Made by a program: the position numbers and the translations under genes. From JACVRW01 sp963728155 (GTDB taxonomy: Bacteria > Actinomycetota > Thermoleophilia > Solirubrobacterales > Thermoleophilaceae): 64,000 nt of DNA. Position 1 is the stretch's first letter. Each line of letters starts with the position of its first letter. The notes beneath the pieces were generated by a model, which was not told the DNA's origin, made no database searches, and saw nothing but the letters and a program-made list of their open reading frames with translations. The DNA is taken from assembly GCA_963728155.1 (NCBI GenBank), contig CAVSJF010000009.1:62001-126000 (forward strand). The letters are read 5' to 3'. This document shows, one piece after another, positions 28,017-36,719 of this stretch.

Positions 28017-28481
28017 ATGATCAACCGGTCCCGACCGCTCACTTCGATTGCCGCTTCCATCTGCGCCCTTGCGCTCGTCCTGCCCGCGGCCGGCTGCGGC
28101 GGCGACGACAGCAACCAGTTCCGCGAGGACTACAACGCGGCGGTCAACAAGCTCACCAAGATCAACACCGAGATCGGGACCGCCACTCTGGCAGGCGGCC
28201 AGTCCAACGCCGCGATCGCCAAGGAGCTCGACGGGATCGCCGACGCCGCCGACAAGGCTCGCGCCGACATCGCCGACCTCGAGCCACCGGAGGACGCCAA
28301 GAAGGAGTTCGACACGCTGCTGGCGGCGCTCGATACTGGGGTCGAGGACCTGCGCACGATGGCCAACGCGGCCAAGTCGAACGACCCGGCGAAGGCCCAG
28401 TCGGCGGCGCAGGAGCTGGTGCAGAGCGGCCAGAAGATCACCACGGCCGAGAACGCGCTGAAGACGGCCGTCGACGGCTGA
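28017..28481 (+). CDS. Putative lipoprotein, coiled-coil
   Basis: 154-residue exported protein. ATG 28017 is preceded by AAAGGA. The signal peptide ends in the lipobox LPAAGC, so Cys28 would be lipidated. The mature part is almost entirely helical, with heptad-like stretches (NAAVNKLTKINTEIG, KELDGIADAADKARADIADL, EDAKKEFDTLLAALDTG, AAQELVQSGQKITTAENALK) and no catalytic motif. No family identified. It is alone between divergent aldehyde dehydrogenase (62 bases) and convergent rarA (14 bases). Confidence 0.75.
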   Translation: MINRSRPLTSIAASICALALVLPAAGCGGDDSNQFREDYNAAVNKLTKINTEIGTATLAGGQSNAAIAKELDGIADAADKARADIADLEPPEDAKKEFDTLLAALDTGVEDLRTMANAAKSNDPAKAQSAAQELVQSGQKITTAENALKTAVDG

Positions 28482-28495
28482 GCGGGGAGCTGCCG

Positions 28496-29872
28496 CTAGG
28501 CGCTGCGACCGCGCGATCTGAGGATGCGCTCGTAGCGCTCGCGCAGCTCGCGCTCCTCGCCGTGCTCGCTGAGCTCGAGGAAGCGCTCGCCGATCGCCTC
28601 GTCGGGCATCAGCTCCTGGTCGGAGACACCCTCGGGGCGGTCGTGGGGGTAGTCGTAGCCGCGGCCGCGGCCCAGCTTCTTCGCGCCCGGGTAGGCCGCG
28701 CTCTGCAGCGCGGGCGGGGGTATCGGCGTGCCGTTCTCGCGCACCCACTCGCGCGCCCGGCCCAGTGCCTTGTACGAGGCGTTCGACTTCGGCGCCAGCG
28801 CGAGGTAGACCGCCGCCTGGGCGAGATTGAGCGCGCACTCGGGCATCCCCACGTGCTCCACCGCGTGGGCGGCGTTCACCGCCACCTCGAGCGCGCGCGG
28901 GTCGGCGTTCCCTACGTCCTCGCTGGCCAGCACCACCATGCGGCGCGCGATGAAGCGCGGGTCCTCGCCGCCCTCGATCATGGCGGCCAGGTAGAGCAGC
29001 GAGGCGTCGGGATCCGAGCCGCGCGTGGACTTGATCCAGGCCGAGATCAGGTCGTAGTGCTTGTCGCCCTGCTTGTCGTAGAGGATCGCGCTGCGCTGCA
29101 ATGCGTCCTCGGCCACCTGGAGCGTCACGGTCTTTCCTTCAGCCACCGTCTCGGTGGCCAGCTCGAGCGCGGACAGCGCGGTGCGGGCGTCGCCCGCCGC
29201 CCGCGCGGCGAGGAACTCGAGCGCATCGTCATTGACCTCCGGGGCATCGGCGATGCCTCGCTCATCACCCAGCGCACGCCGCAGCAGCGCCAGCACGTGC
29301 TCGTCGCCCAGCGCCTGCAACTCGTACACGCGGCAGCGCGAGAGCAGCGCCGAGTTGACCTCGAAGTAGGGATTCTCGGTGGTGGCGCCCACTAAGGTCA
29401 CGAGGCCCTCCTCGACCGCCGGCAGGAGCGTGTCCTGCTGGGCCTTGTTGAAGCGGTGGATCTCGTCGAGGAAGAAGATCGTGGGCTCGTTGGCCGTCTG
29501 ACGGCGATGCTCGGCCCGCGCGAGCACCTCGCGCACCTCGGCGCGGCCCGCGTTCACCGCGGAGGCCTCCTCGAACGCGGCCCGGGCGTTCACCGCCAGC
29601 AGGCGGGCCAGGGTGGTCTTGCCGGTGCCGGGCGGCCCGTAGAGGATCATCGAGTGGGGCCGGCCCTCCTCGATCGCGGTGCGCAGCGCCGAGCCCCGGC
29701 CGAGCAGGTGCTCCTGCCCGACGAACTCCCCGAGCGAGCCCGGGCGCATGCGGGCCGCCAGCGGGAGGTCTCCGGCGGGGACGGGAGTCTGCCCGCCGGC
29801 CGAGTCCTCTAGGTCGAAGAGTCGCTCGATGCGGGGATTCTGGCAAGGAAGCCCGTCAGCGCGGTGGCGCAC
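28496..29872 (-). CDS. rarA: Replication-associated recombination protein A (RarA/MgsA)
   Basis: Clamp-loader-like AAA+ ATPase acting at stalled replication forks. ARMRPGSLGEFVGQEHLLG, Walker A LYGPPGTGKTTLARLLA, Walker B FFLDEIHRFNKAQQD, sensor LVGATTENPYFEVNSALLSR, then the MgsA C-terminal domain (ILYDKQGDKHYDLISAWIKS, GSDPDASLLYLAAMIEGGE, YDYPHD). The frame is intact for 440 codons. No good start exists next to ERLFDLED; GTG 29872 is the nearest and overlaps the hydrolase gene end by 64 bases. Confidence 0.94.
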   Translation of the reverse strand: MRHRADGLPCQNPRIERLFDLEDSAGGQTPVPAGDLPLAARMRPGSLGEFVGQEHLLGRGSALRTAIEEGRPHSMILYGPPGTGKTTLARLLAVNARAAFEEASAVNAGRAEVREVLARAEHRRQTANEPTIFFLDEIHRFNKAQQDTLLPAVEEGLVTLVGATTENPYFEVNSALLSRCRVYELQALGDEHVLALLRRALGDERGIADAPEVNDDALEFLAARAAGDARTALSALELATETVAEGKTVTLQVAEDALQRSAILYDKQGDKHYDLISAWIKSTRGSDPDASLLYLAAMIEGGEDPRFIARRMVVLASEDVGNADPRALEVAVNAAHAVEHVGMPECALNLAQAAVYLALAPKSNASYKALGRAREWVRENGTPIPPPALQSAAYPGAKKLGRGRGYDYPHDRPEGVSDQELMPDEAIGERFLELSEHGEERELRERYERILRSRGRSA

Positions 29873-30622
29873 TCCTCGGGCGCGTCCTCCCAGACGAAAT
29901 GCCCGGCCTCCTCGATCAGCACGAGCTCGGTGTCGGCCAGCTCGCTCTCGAAGCGATGGGCGCCGGCCGGCGGCGCGAACTCGTCCTTCGCGCCCCACAC
30001 CAGCAGCACCGGCCGGTCCACAGCACGCGAGGTCGTATTGCTCGAGCGCCTCGAAGTCGCCGGAGCGGTAGAGATCGAGCTGGCCGTGGCGGCGTTCCTC
30101 GTCGGCGTAGGCCTTCCAGTACTCGTCGATCGCGTCGTCGCTCAGGGCCGGGCTCAGCGAGCGCAGCAGGCCGGCGAAGCCATCGCGGTCGATGGCGTCC
30201 ACCACCTGCTCGCCCGTGTCCGGCGTACGCAGCGCCTCGGCCATGCCGTGCCACTTGCCGTCGGGGAAGAAGCCGGTGGAGCTGATCACCAGGGCCTCGA
30301 TGGCCTCCGGGTGCTCGCAGGCCCAGCGCAGGCCGATCAGGCCGCCCCAGTCGTGCACCACGAGCACGCAGCGCTCGATGCCGAGCTCCTGGCGCAGGCG
30401 CTCGATCGACTCCACGTGGCGCTCCCACGTGCCGGGCCGGTCGGGCTCGGAGTCGCCGAAGCCGGCGAGGTCGGGGGCGATGGCGTGACGGCCCGCTTCG
30501 CCCACCGCCTCGAGCGCGGTGCGCCACATGTAGGAGGACTCCGGGTAGCCGTGCACGAGCAGCACGGGCGGGGCGTCGGGAGGTCCGCTCTCGCGGTAGG
30601 CGAGTCCGCCGGCGCTCTTCAC
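29809..30622 (-). CDS. Alpha/beta hydrolase (dehalogenase/epoxide-hydrolase-like)
   Basis: About 270 residues from ATG 30622. Oxyanion HGYPESSYMW, nucleophile Asp in LVVHDWGGLIGLRWA, cap domain with DEYWKAYADEERRHGQLDLY, then, after one frameshift near 30025, VLLVWGAKDEFAPP with the acid Asp and EEAGHFVWEDAPEE with the catalytic His. An Asp nucleophile in HDWGG points to haloalkane-dehalogenase or epoxide-hydrolase relatives rather than esterases. The substrate is unknown. It lies between a TetR gene and rarA. Confidence 0.85.
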
Positions 30623-30640
30623 CGGCCCAGCATTGCGGAT

Positions 30641-31255
30641 TCAGGCGGCGGGTGTCACGGCGCCCTCGACCAGCGGCGCGAACAGGCGCTCGAGCGCCGG
30701 CCGCAGCACCGCGTACTCGAAGTCCGGGTGCGGGCTGGCCAGTTGACCGAGCACCAGGCCGGTGAGGGTGGCCACCACGAGCGGGGCGTCGGCGGCGGGA
30801 TCGGGCGCGCCCGCGGCGCGCAGCCCGAGCTCGGCCAGGCGCAGGTGGGCGGTCTGCCAGCGGACGACCTCGTCGCGCAGCTCGGGGCGCCGGGTCCCCT
30901 CCAGGACGAGCTCGATCAGGGCGACGTGCCGGACCGGGTCCTCCTGAAGGTCGGCGGCCAGCGTGGCGGCCACGGCGCGGGCCCATTCGGCGGCGTCGAG
31001 CCGGCGCGGGGCGAGGTCGATCACCAGCCGCTCCAGGCGCTCGGTCTCCTCGCGGGCCACCAGCCGCAGGGCCTCCTGCAGCAGCTGCTCCTTGGACTCG
31101 AACCAGTACGTGGTGGCCGCCACGGGCAGCTGCGCGCGCTCAGCAACCGCGCGGTGGGTGACCGCGTCCGGGCCGCGCTCGCCGATCAGGGCAAGCGTCG
31201 CCCGGAGGATCGGCTCGCGCCGAGCCGCTCCCTTCGGTACATTTGTTCCGGCCAT
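30641..31255 (-). CDS. TetR-family repressor
   Basis: Intact, 204 residues from ATG 31255 (MAGTNVPKG). HTH: REPILRATLALIGERGPDAV, THRAVAERAQLPVAATTYWF with the family's Y-W/H-F segment, ESKEQLLQEAL. The C-terminal ligand domain is all-helical (LVVATLTGLVLGQLASP). Its start codon overlaps the start of the divergent R2-like gene as CATG inside a 39-bp palindrome, so autorepression and control of the R2-like gene are both expected. Ligand unknown. Confidence 0.9.
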   Translation of the reverse strand: MAGTNVPKGAARREPILRATLALIGERGPDAVTHRAVAERAQLPVAATTYWFESKEQLLQEALRLVAREETERLERLVIDLAPRRLDAAEWARAVAATLAADLQEDPVRHVALIELVLEGTRRPELRDEVVRWQTAHLRLAELGLRAAGAPDPAADAPLVVATLTGLVLGQLASPHPDFEYAVLRPALERLFAPLVEGAVTPAA

Positions 31256-31272
31256 GAGAACAAATGTACCGA
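31234..31272. promoter_or_regulatory. 39-bp palindromic operator between TetR and R2-like genes
   Basis: Perfect 15-bp arms TCGGTACATTTGTTC (31234-31248) and its complement (31258-31272) flank a 9-base spacer containing the overlapping divergent start codons (CATG, 31253-31256). Each arm includes TACATT on the outward-reading strand, a fair -10 hexamer 10-12 bases before the respective ATG. Likely TetR operator with symmetrical, nearly leaderless promoters. The palindrome makes both proteins begin with a TNVP segment. Confidence 0.8.
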
Positions 31273-32534
31273 TGCGCACGGCAGCCGACAAAATCAGCTA
31301 CGAGGATCTCTACGCGCGCTGGGAGGCCGGCAACTGGAGCGCCACGGAGATCGACTTCTCCGAGGACGCTCGCCAGTGGCGCGAGGTGTTCTCCGACCTC
31401 GAGCGCGAGGCCGCCCTCTGGAACTACGCGCTCTTCTTCTGGGGCGAGGACGCCGTGACCGACGGCCTGTCGCCCTACATCGACGCCGCGCCGCGCGAGG
31501 AGCAGAAGTACTTCCTCGCCACCCAGCAGGTCGATGAGGCCCGGCACGCCGTCTTCTTCAGCCGCTTCATGCACGAGGTGGCCGGCGTGGGCGGCAGCGA
31601 CACCGGGTCGCGCCTGGCCGCCATCGAGCCGCTGCTCACCTGGGGCTTTCGCCGCGTCTTCGACCGCCTCGAGGCGATGTGCGCCGAGCTGCGCCGCAGG
31701 CCGACCCTGCCCAACCTCGCCGCCGCGGTCACGCTCTACCACATGGTGATCGAGGCCACTCTGGCCCAGCCCGGGCAGCACTTCATCATGAGCTACCTCG
31801 AGGAACGCGAGCTCATGCCCGGCTTCCGCGCCGGGATGGAGAACGTGGCTCAGGACGAGCAGCGCCACATCGGCTTCGGCGTGAAGCTGCTGGCCGACCT
31901 GTGCCGCGAGGACCCGGAGTGCCGGCACGCGGTGGCCGACATGCTGCGCGAGGTGATCCCCTTCACGGCGGCTGTGTTGGTGCCGCCGGGCTGGGACCGC
32001 CGCTACACCGAGATCTTCGGCTTCACCCTCGAGGACATCGGCGAGGAGGGCGCGGCGTCGCTGGAGACCAAGCTGCGCAGCGCGGGCATCCCGATGGATG
32101 AGCTGCCCGGCCCGCCCGTGTTCTCGCCCGACCTCGAGCCGCGCGGCCGGGCCGAGCTCGGCCAGAAGCTCGTGTACGGCGGCATCCTGGGCGAGAAGAC
32201 GGGCCCGCCGCGACGCGATCCCGAGACGATGGCCGCGGTGTTCCAGATGATCCGCGGCGGCCTCGACGAGCGCGAGGCGCCCGGCGAGCCGGGCACCATC
32301 CAGTGGGAGTTCAGCGACGCCGATCCGTGGCACCTCGTGGTGGCCAACGGCTCCACGCACGCCGCCCCGGGCCGCGCCGACTCGCCGCGGGTGACGATCG
32401 AGTGCCGCTACGAGGACTGGACCGACATGCTCGGCGGCCGCGAGACCGGCCTGCGCCTCGCGGCCACCCGGCGCCTGCGCCCGCGCGGCGACCTGCGCTG
32501 GCTGTGGAGCGCGCGGCGGATGTTCCCGGCTTAG
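31254..32534 (+). CDS. R2-like ferritin-fold oxidase fused to an SCP2-like domain
   Basis: Intact, 426 residues from ATG 31254, or 420 from ATG 31272 (MRTAADKISY). Residues 20-290 form a ribonucleotide-reductase-R2-like di-metal carboxylate fold: LEREAALWNYALFFWGEDAV, QQVDEARHAVFFSRFMHE (ExxH), MVIEATLAQPGQHFIM, and NVAQDEQRHIGFGVKLL (second ExxH). Such proteins include R2lox-type oxidases and aurF-like N-oxygenases. Residues 330-425 (EFSDADPWHLVVANG, VTIECRYEDWTDMLGG, RLRPRGDLRWLW) resemble the SCP2 sterol/lipid-carrier domain. A lipid or hydrophobic substrate is inferred. Confidence 0.82.
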   Translation: MRTNVPMRTAADKISYEDLYARWEAGNWSATEIDFSEDARQWREVFSDLEREAALWNYALFFWGEDAVTDGLSPYIDAAPREEQKYFLATQQVDEARHAVFFSRFMHEVAGVGGSDTGSRLAAIEPLLTWGFRRVFDRLEAMCAELRRRPTLPNLAAAVTLYHMVIEATLAQPGQHFIMSYLEERELMPGFRAGMENVAQDEQRHIGFGVKLLADLCREDPECRHAVADMLREVIPFTAAVLVPPGWDRRYTEIFGFTLEDIGEEGAASLETKLRSAGIPMDELPGPPVFSPDLEPRGRAELGQKLVYGGILGEKTGPPRRDPETMAAVFQMIRGGLDEREAPGEPGTIQWEFSDADPWHLVVANGSTHAAPGRADSPRVTIECRYEDWTDMLGGRETGLRLAATRRLRPRGDLRWLWSARRMFPA

Positions 32535-32537
32535 CTC

Positions 32538-33287
32538 TCAGCCCCGCCGCGAGTCGGCGAATCCGCGCAGCGCACTGGGCGCGTCGGGACCCTCGAACAG
32601 CTCGACGCAGTTGCGCGTCTCGCGTTCCATCGCCTGGCCGAGCTGCTCGCCGAAGCGGTTGTTGAGCATCGCCTTCGTGCGGTCGACCGCGGTGCGCGAG
32701 GTGGCGTCGAAGGCAAACGACCAGCGCGTGACGCACTGATCGAGATCGTCAGCCACCTGCGTGAAGAAGCCGTGCTCGGCGCCCCACTCAGCGTCGTGGA
32801 TTGCGCCCGTCAGCAGCAGCTGCCTCGCCGCGGTCTCGCCCAGCACCGTCGGCAGGAAGATCGTGCCGGCGTTGGAGAGCACGAGCCCGATGGTCACCTC
32901 CGGCGTGCCCAGGCGCACCCTGGGGGTCCCGAGCCGCACGTCGCAGCAGGCCGCGAACTCGAGCGCGCCGCCGATGCAGACGCCGTCGATGGCCGCGACC
33001 ACCGGCACGGGCAGCGCCAGCACCACGCGGGTGAGGCGCTGGAAGGCGTCGATGGTCTGCGCCCACGCGGCGGAGTCGGCCTCGATGGCCGCGAACAGGT
33101 CGTCGCCCGCGGAGAAGTTGCCCCCCGCGCCGCGCACGATCGCCAACCGGACGGTTTCGTCCTCACCCGCCGATTCGAGCGCGTCGGCGATCGCCGTCAT
33201 AGTCGGCAGGTCCCAGGCGTTGAGGCGGGCCTGGCGATCCCAGGTGATCAGTCGGGCGGAGCCCAGCTCCTCGATCGAGACATTCAC
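32538..33287 (-). CDS. Enoyl-CoA hydratase/isomerase family protein
   Basis: Intact, 249 residues. First oxyanion loop RGAGGNFSAGDDLFA, second IDGVCIGGALEFAACCDVR, then RLGTPEVTIGLVLSNAG and the C-terminal helices (DRTKAMLNNRFGEQL). The position usually held by the first catalytic Glu lies in a TPEVTIGL context, giving Glu, while the second differs, so hydratase versus another crotonase reaction is open. Its ATG overlaps the ligase stop (ATGA), pairing it with CoA-ester formation. Confidence 0.87.
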   Translation of the reverse strand: MNVSIEELGSARLITWDRQARLNAWDLPTMTAIADALESAGEDETVRLAIVRGAGGNFSAGDDLFAAIEADSAAWAQTIDAFQRLTRVVLALPVPVVAAIDGVCIGGALEFAACCDVRLGTPRVRLGTPEVTIGLVLSNAGTIFLPTVLGETAARQLLLTGAIHDAEWGAEHGFFTQVADDLDQCVTRWSFAFDATSRTAVDRTKAMLNNRFGEQLGQAMERETRNCVELFEGPDAPSALRGFADSRRG

Positions 33288-34522
33288 GCGAATGGGTCCT
33301 TTCCTCCTCGGTGGACGATCTGAGTCTTCTGCTCGGCGATGGGCAGACTGCCACGTGCCACGGCGTTGACGGCGAAAGCGGACCGCAGTTGCCGGCGCAG
33401 CTCGGCGGCCAGATCGGCCCGCTCACCCGGCTGTTCGGTCTCCACGTACACGCGCAGCGGCGGCTCGACCGGATCGCCCAGCGCCACCACCGCCCACCGG
33501 CCGAGGCCGGGGTGGCGGGCCAGGACCTCGCCGATGGCCGAGGGGTAGACGTTCACGGCCTGCACGCGCAGCATGTCGTCCGCACGTCCGTCGATGCGGA
33601 TCCGCGGGGTCTCTCGCCCGCACGCGCAGGGTGCGGTCCACACCCGAGCGAGGTCCGCCGAGCGGTAGCGCAGCAGCGGCGACGCCTCGCGGCGCAGGTG
33701 GGTCCACACGAGCTCGCCGTGCACGCCGTCCTCGAGCTCGAGCGCCTCGCCGCTGGCGGGGTCGATCACCTCGAGCAGAGCGTGCCCCCCGGTGGTCAGG
33801 TGCAGGCCCTCGCCCTCGCCGCATCCGCCGGCCATCGTCGACCAGATGTCGCTCATACCGAAAGTGTCGGCCACCTGAACGCCCCAAACGGTCTCGATCT
33901 CGTCGCGCAGGGCCGCCAGGCCGGCGCCGGGCTCGCCCGCGGTCACGATTCGGTCGAGCCCCAGCGAGTGCGGCTCGATGCCGAGGTCTCGCGCGCGCTG
34001 GGCCAGGTAGGCCGGGAACGAGAGCGTCCCGAAGATCGCGGTGATCCCGAGCTTGGGGACCAGCTCGAGCAGCCGCTGCGTCTGGCCGACCCCCACCGGC
34101 ACCACGGTGGCGCCGGACGCCTCGAGCGCCATGTGGTCCGCGATCCCACCGGCATAGAGGGAGTAGTTGAGGCAATGGGCGACGGTGTGCGAGCGCCGCA
34201 CGCCCGCGATCGAGAAGGCCTCCCCGCCGATCGCCGAGTTGGCGAGGTGGTCGGCCTGGGTGAGTCCGATCGCCACCGGCTCGCCCGTGGTGCCCGAGGT
34301 CACGTGGATGCGCACGAGGCGCTCCGCCGGTACACAGAGGTGGTCGCCCAGGGGCGGCCGCCGGGCCTGGCTCTCGCGCAGCTCGGCCTTGGTGAGGAGC
34401 GGCAGGTGGGCGAGGTCGGCGAGGGTTCGCCCGCGCCCGCCGAGCCGCTCGGCGTAGAACGGCGACGCCGAGGCCAGGTGGTCGAGCTGGCTGCGCAGAA
34501 GGGACGCGACGTCGGTTGCCAC
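33284..34522 (-). CDS. Acyl-CoA ligase, phenylacetate-CoA-ligase-like (ANL family)
   Basis: Intact, ~412 residues from GTG 34522. Starts SLLRSQLDHLASASPFYAERL with LADLAHLPLLTKAELRESQ, as in PaaK-type ligases. AMP-binding loop IHVTSGTTGEPVAIGLTQ, GTLSFPAYLAQRARDLG, DTFGMSDIWSTMAGGC, YRSADLARVWTAPCACGR and the hinge RIRIDGRADDMLRVQAVNVYPSAI. The CACGR motif and small size separate it from fatty-acyl ligases. It probably activates an aromatic or other carboxylate as the CoA thioester used by the coupled crotonase. Confidence 0.87.
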   Translation of the reverse strand: MATDVASLLRSQLDHLASASPFYAERLGGRGRTLADLAHLPLLTKAELRESQARRPPLGDHLCVPAERLVRIHVTSGTTGEPVAIGLTQADHLANSAIGGEAFSIAGVRRSHTVAHCLNYSLYAGGIADHMALEASGATVVPVGVGQTQRLLELVPKLGITAIFGTLSFPAYLAQRARDLGIEPHSLGLDRIVTAGEPGAGLAALRDEIETVWGVQVADTFGMSDIWSTMAGGCGEGEGLHLTTGGHALLEVIDPASGEALELEDGVHGELVWTHLRREASPLLRYRSADLARVWTAPCACGRETPRIRIDGRADDMLRVQAVNVYPSAIGEVLARHPGLGRWAVVALGDPVEPPLRVYVETEQPGERADLAAELRRQLRSAFAVNAVARGSLPIAEQKTQIVHRGGKDPFA

Positions 34523-34552
34523 CCGCCACAGGCTGCCAGTACCGTTGCCGCC

Positions 34553-35861
34553 GTGCCCGAGCGCGCGGACCTGGAGCGGCGCACCACCGAGCTGCTCCAG
34601 CGGCTCATCCGCTTCAACACGGTCAATCCGCCGGGCAACGAGGCGGCCGCGCAGGAGTTCCTGCGCGAGCTGCTCACGGCGGCCGGATTCGAGTGCGAAC
34701 TGCTGGCGGCGGTGGAGGGGCGGCCGAATCTGGTGGCCCGGATGCGCGGCGCCGCGGACGGGCCGACGCTCTGCCTGCTGGGTCACGTGGACACGGTGCT
34801 GGCCGATGCGTCGCTGTGGACGGTGGACCCCTGGGGCGGCGAGCTGCGCGACGGCTGCGTGTGGGGTCGCGGCGCGATCGACATGAAGAGCCAGGTGGCG
34901 GCCGAGGTCGCCGCCGCGGTGGCGCTGGCCGGCGAGGGCTGGCGCCCCGAGGCCGGCGAGCTGCTGCTGGTGTTCACCTGCGACGAGGAGACCGGTGCGG
35001 TGCAGGGCGCGCAGTGGCTGTGCCGCGAGCACCCCGACAGGGTGCGCGCGGACCTCGTGGTCAACGAGGGAGCGGGCCAGGTGATCCGCTACGACGGCCG
35101 GCGGGTCTACGGCGTGTGCCTGGGCGAGAAGGGCGTGTTCCGCTTCACCCTGACCATCGAGGGCCGCGCCGGGCACGCGTCGGTGCCGCGCATCGGTGAC
35201 AACGCGCTCGCGCGGATGGGGGCGGTGCTCACCGCCCTGCGCGAGCGCCGGCCCCCGGCCCAGCCGCCCCCGGAGACCCTGGTCCTGCTGGAGGCGCTGG
35301 GGCTCGACGACTCGGATCCCGAGGGCGCCCTGCGCCGGCTGAGCGAGACCGACGCCGCGCTCGAGGTGCTCGTCGAGCCGCTGCTCGGCGTGAGCTTCGC
35401 GCCCACCGTGATGCAGCGCGGGCGACAAGATCAACGTGATCCCCGCGCGAGCCGAGCTCGAGGTCGACTGCCGGGTGCCGCCCGGCGGCGGCGAGGAGGA
35501 GGTGCGCGAGGCGCTGCGATCGGTTCTCGGGGACGACGGCTACTCGGTCGAGTTCTCCTACCCCGTGGTGGGCAACAGCTCGAGCGGCGAGAGCGCGCTC
35601 ATGGACTCGATCAGCGCGTTCGTCGAGCGCGAGGACCCGGGCGCCACGGTGGCGCCGATGGTCATGTGGGGCTTCTCGGACTCCCACTGGTGGCGCGCGG
35701 CCTTCCCGCAGAGCGTGGTCTACGGCTTCTTCCCCCAGCGGGCGATGGACTTCGTGGAGGGCTTCCCGCTGGTGCACGGCGTGGACGAGCGCATCCCCGT
35801 GGAGGACCTCGGGCTGGCCGCCGCCTTCTACTCTGAGCTCATGGAGGAGACGCTGCGATGA
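34553..35861 (+). CDS. M20-family metallopeptidase (ArgE/DapE-like)
   Basis: About 435 residues from GTG 34553. Zinc site: LLGHVDTVLADASLWTVDPW, GRGAIDMKSQVAAEVA, FTCDEETGAVQGAQWL. The lid domain follows (GEKGVFRFTLTIEGRAGHAS) with the bridging His; after one frameshift near 35415, DKINVIPARAELEVDCRVPPG and the final ligand-containing GFSDSHWWRAAFPQSVVYGF. Cuts an amide, dipeptide or acylated amino acid. First gene of the M20-DUF1385-pncB run; divergent from the ligase (30 bases). Confidence 0.88.
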
Positions 35862-36719
35862 CGGCGCCGGTACCGCAGGAGAAGCTGCGGCTCGGCGGGA
35901 TGGCGCTGCGCAACGGGCTGCTCGTGCACGGCCCGACGCATTGGGCGGCGGCGGTGCGCGACGACGCGGGAGAGGTCAGGGTGGCCTCGGGACGCAAGCC
36001 CGACCTGGGCTCCAAGGCGGCGGAGAACGTGCCCGGCGTGCGCGGGATCGTCAAGCTGGCCGAGGCGATGGCGGTGATTCCGCTCGTCAAGCGCGCGCTG
36101 CCCGAGGCGCGACTGCCCATGCAGGACGTAAAGACCCTGGGCGCCATGGGAGCGGCGGCGGTCGGGGGCACCGCGATCCGGGCGGCCGGCGTGCGCAGGG
36201 CCGGGCCCAGGCCGAAGCTCGCTCGGGCTCGGGCAGGGCGTTCTCGGCGGGCCCCGGCAGCGAGGCGGCGATCGCTCTGCTCAGCCTGGCCCCTGCCCTG
36301 ATGGCGCTGCGCAGCGGCGACCTCGCCGCCTACCACGGCGTCGAGCACAAGTCGATCGCGGCCTACGAGCACGACGGCGAGGCCGCCGACGCCACCAAGG
36401 AGCACGACCGCTGCGGCTCCCATCTGGTGGCGCCGATGCTCACCGCCGCCGCGATGGGCAACGTCGCCGCCCGCCGCGCCGGCCTGCGTGGTCCGGCGGC
36501 CGAGGCGGTGGTCGGCCTGGGAAGCGCAGCGGTGGCCGTGGAGGTGTTCGCCTGGGGCGAGCGCCACCCGCAATCGCGCTTCACCCGGCTGCTGCGCCGG
36601 CCCGGACACGAGATCCAGCGCGTGGTGGGCACGCGCGAGCCGACCCCCGACCAGCTCGAGGTGGGCCGGCCGCGCTCGAGGAGATCCTGCGCGTGGAGGG
36701 CGATGGCGACTCAGGCTGA
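35858..36719 (+). CDS. DUF1385 family protein
   Basis: About 286 residues, ATG 35858 overlapping the M20 stop. LRLGGMALRNGLLVHGPTHWAAAVR, PGVRGIVKLAEAMAVIP, and, after a frameshift near 36225, LSLAPALMALRSGDLAAYHGVEHKSI with the conserved YHGxEHK, then AYEHDGEAADATKEHDRCGS. These are the DUF1385 landmarks: a membrane-associated, putatively metal-dependent enzyme. This copy lacks the strongly hydrophobic helices usual for the family. A shift near 36675 gives the end EEILRVEGDGDSG, overlapping the start of pncB by 17 bases. Confidence 0.82.

Noticed and set aside
33311..34552. Upstream extension of the M20 peptidase frame opposite the acyl-CoA ligase
   Set aside because: Antisense to the intact ligase; the peptidase begins normally at GTG 34553.
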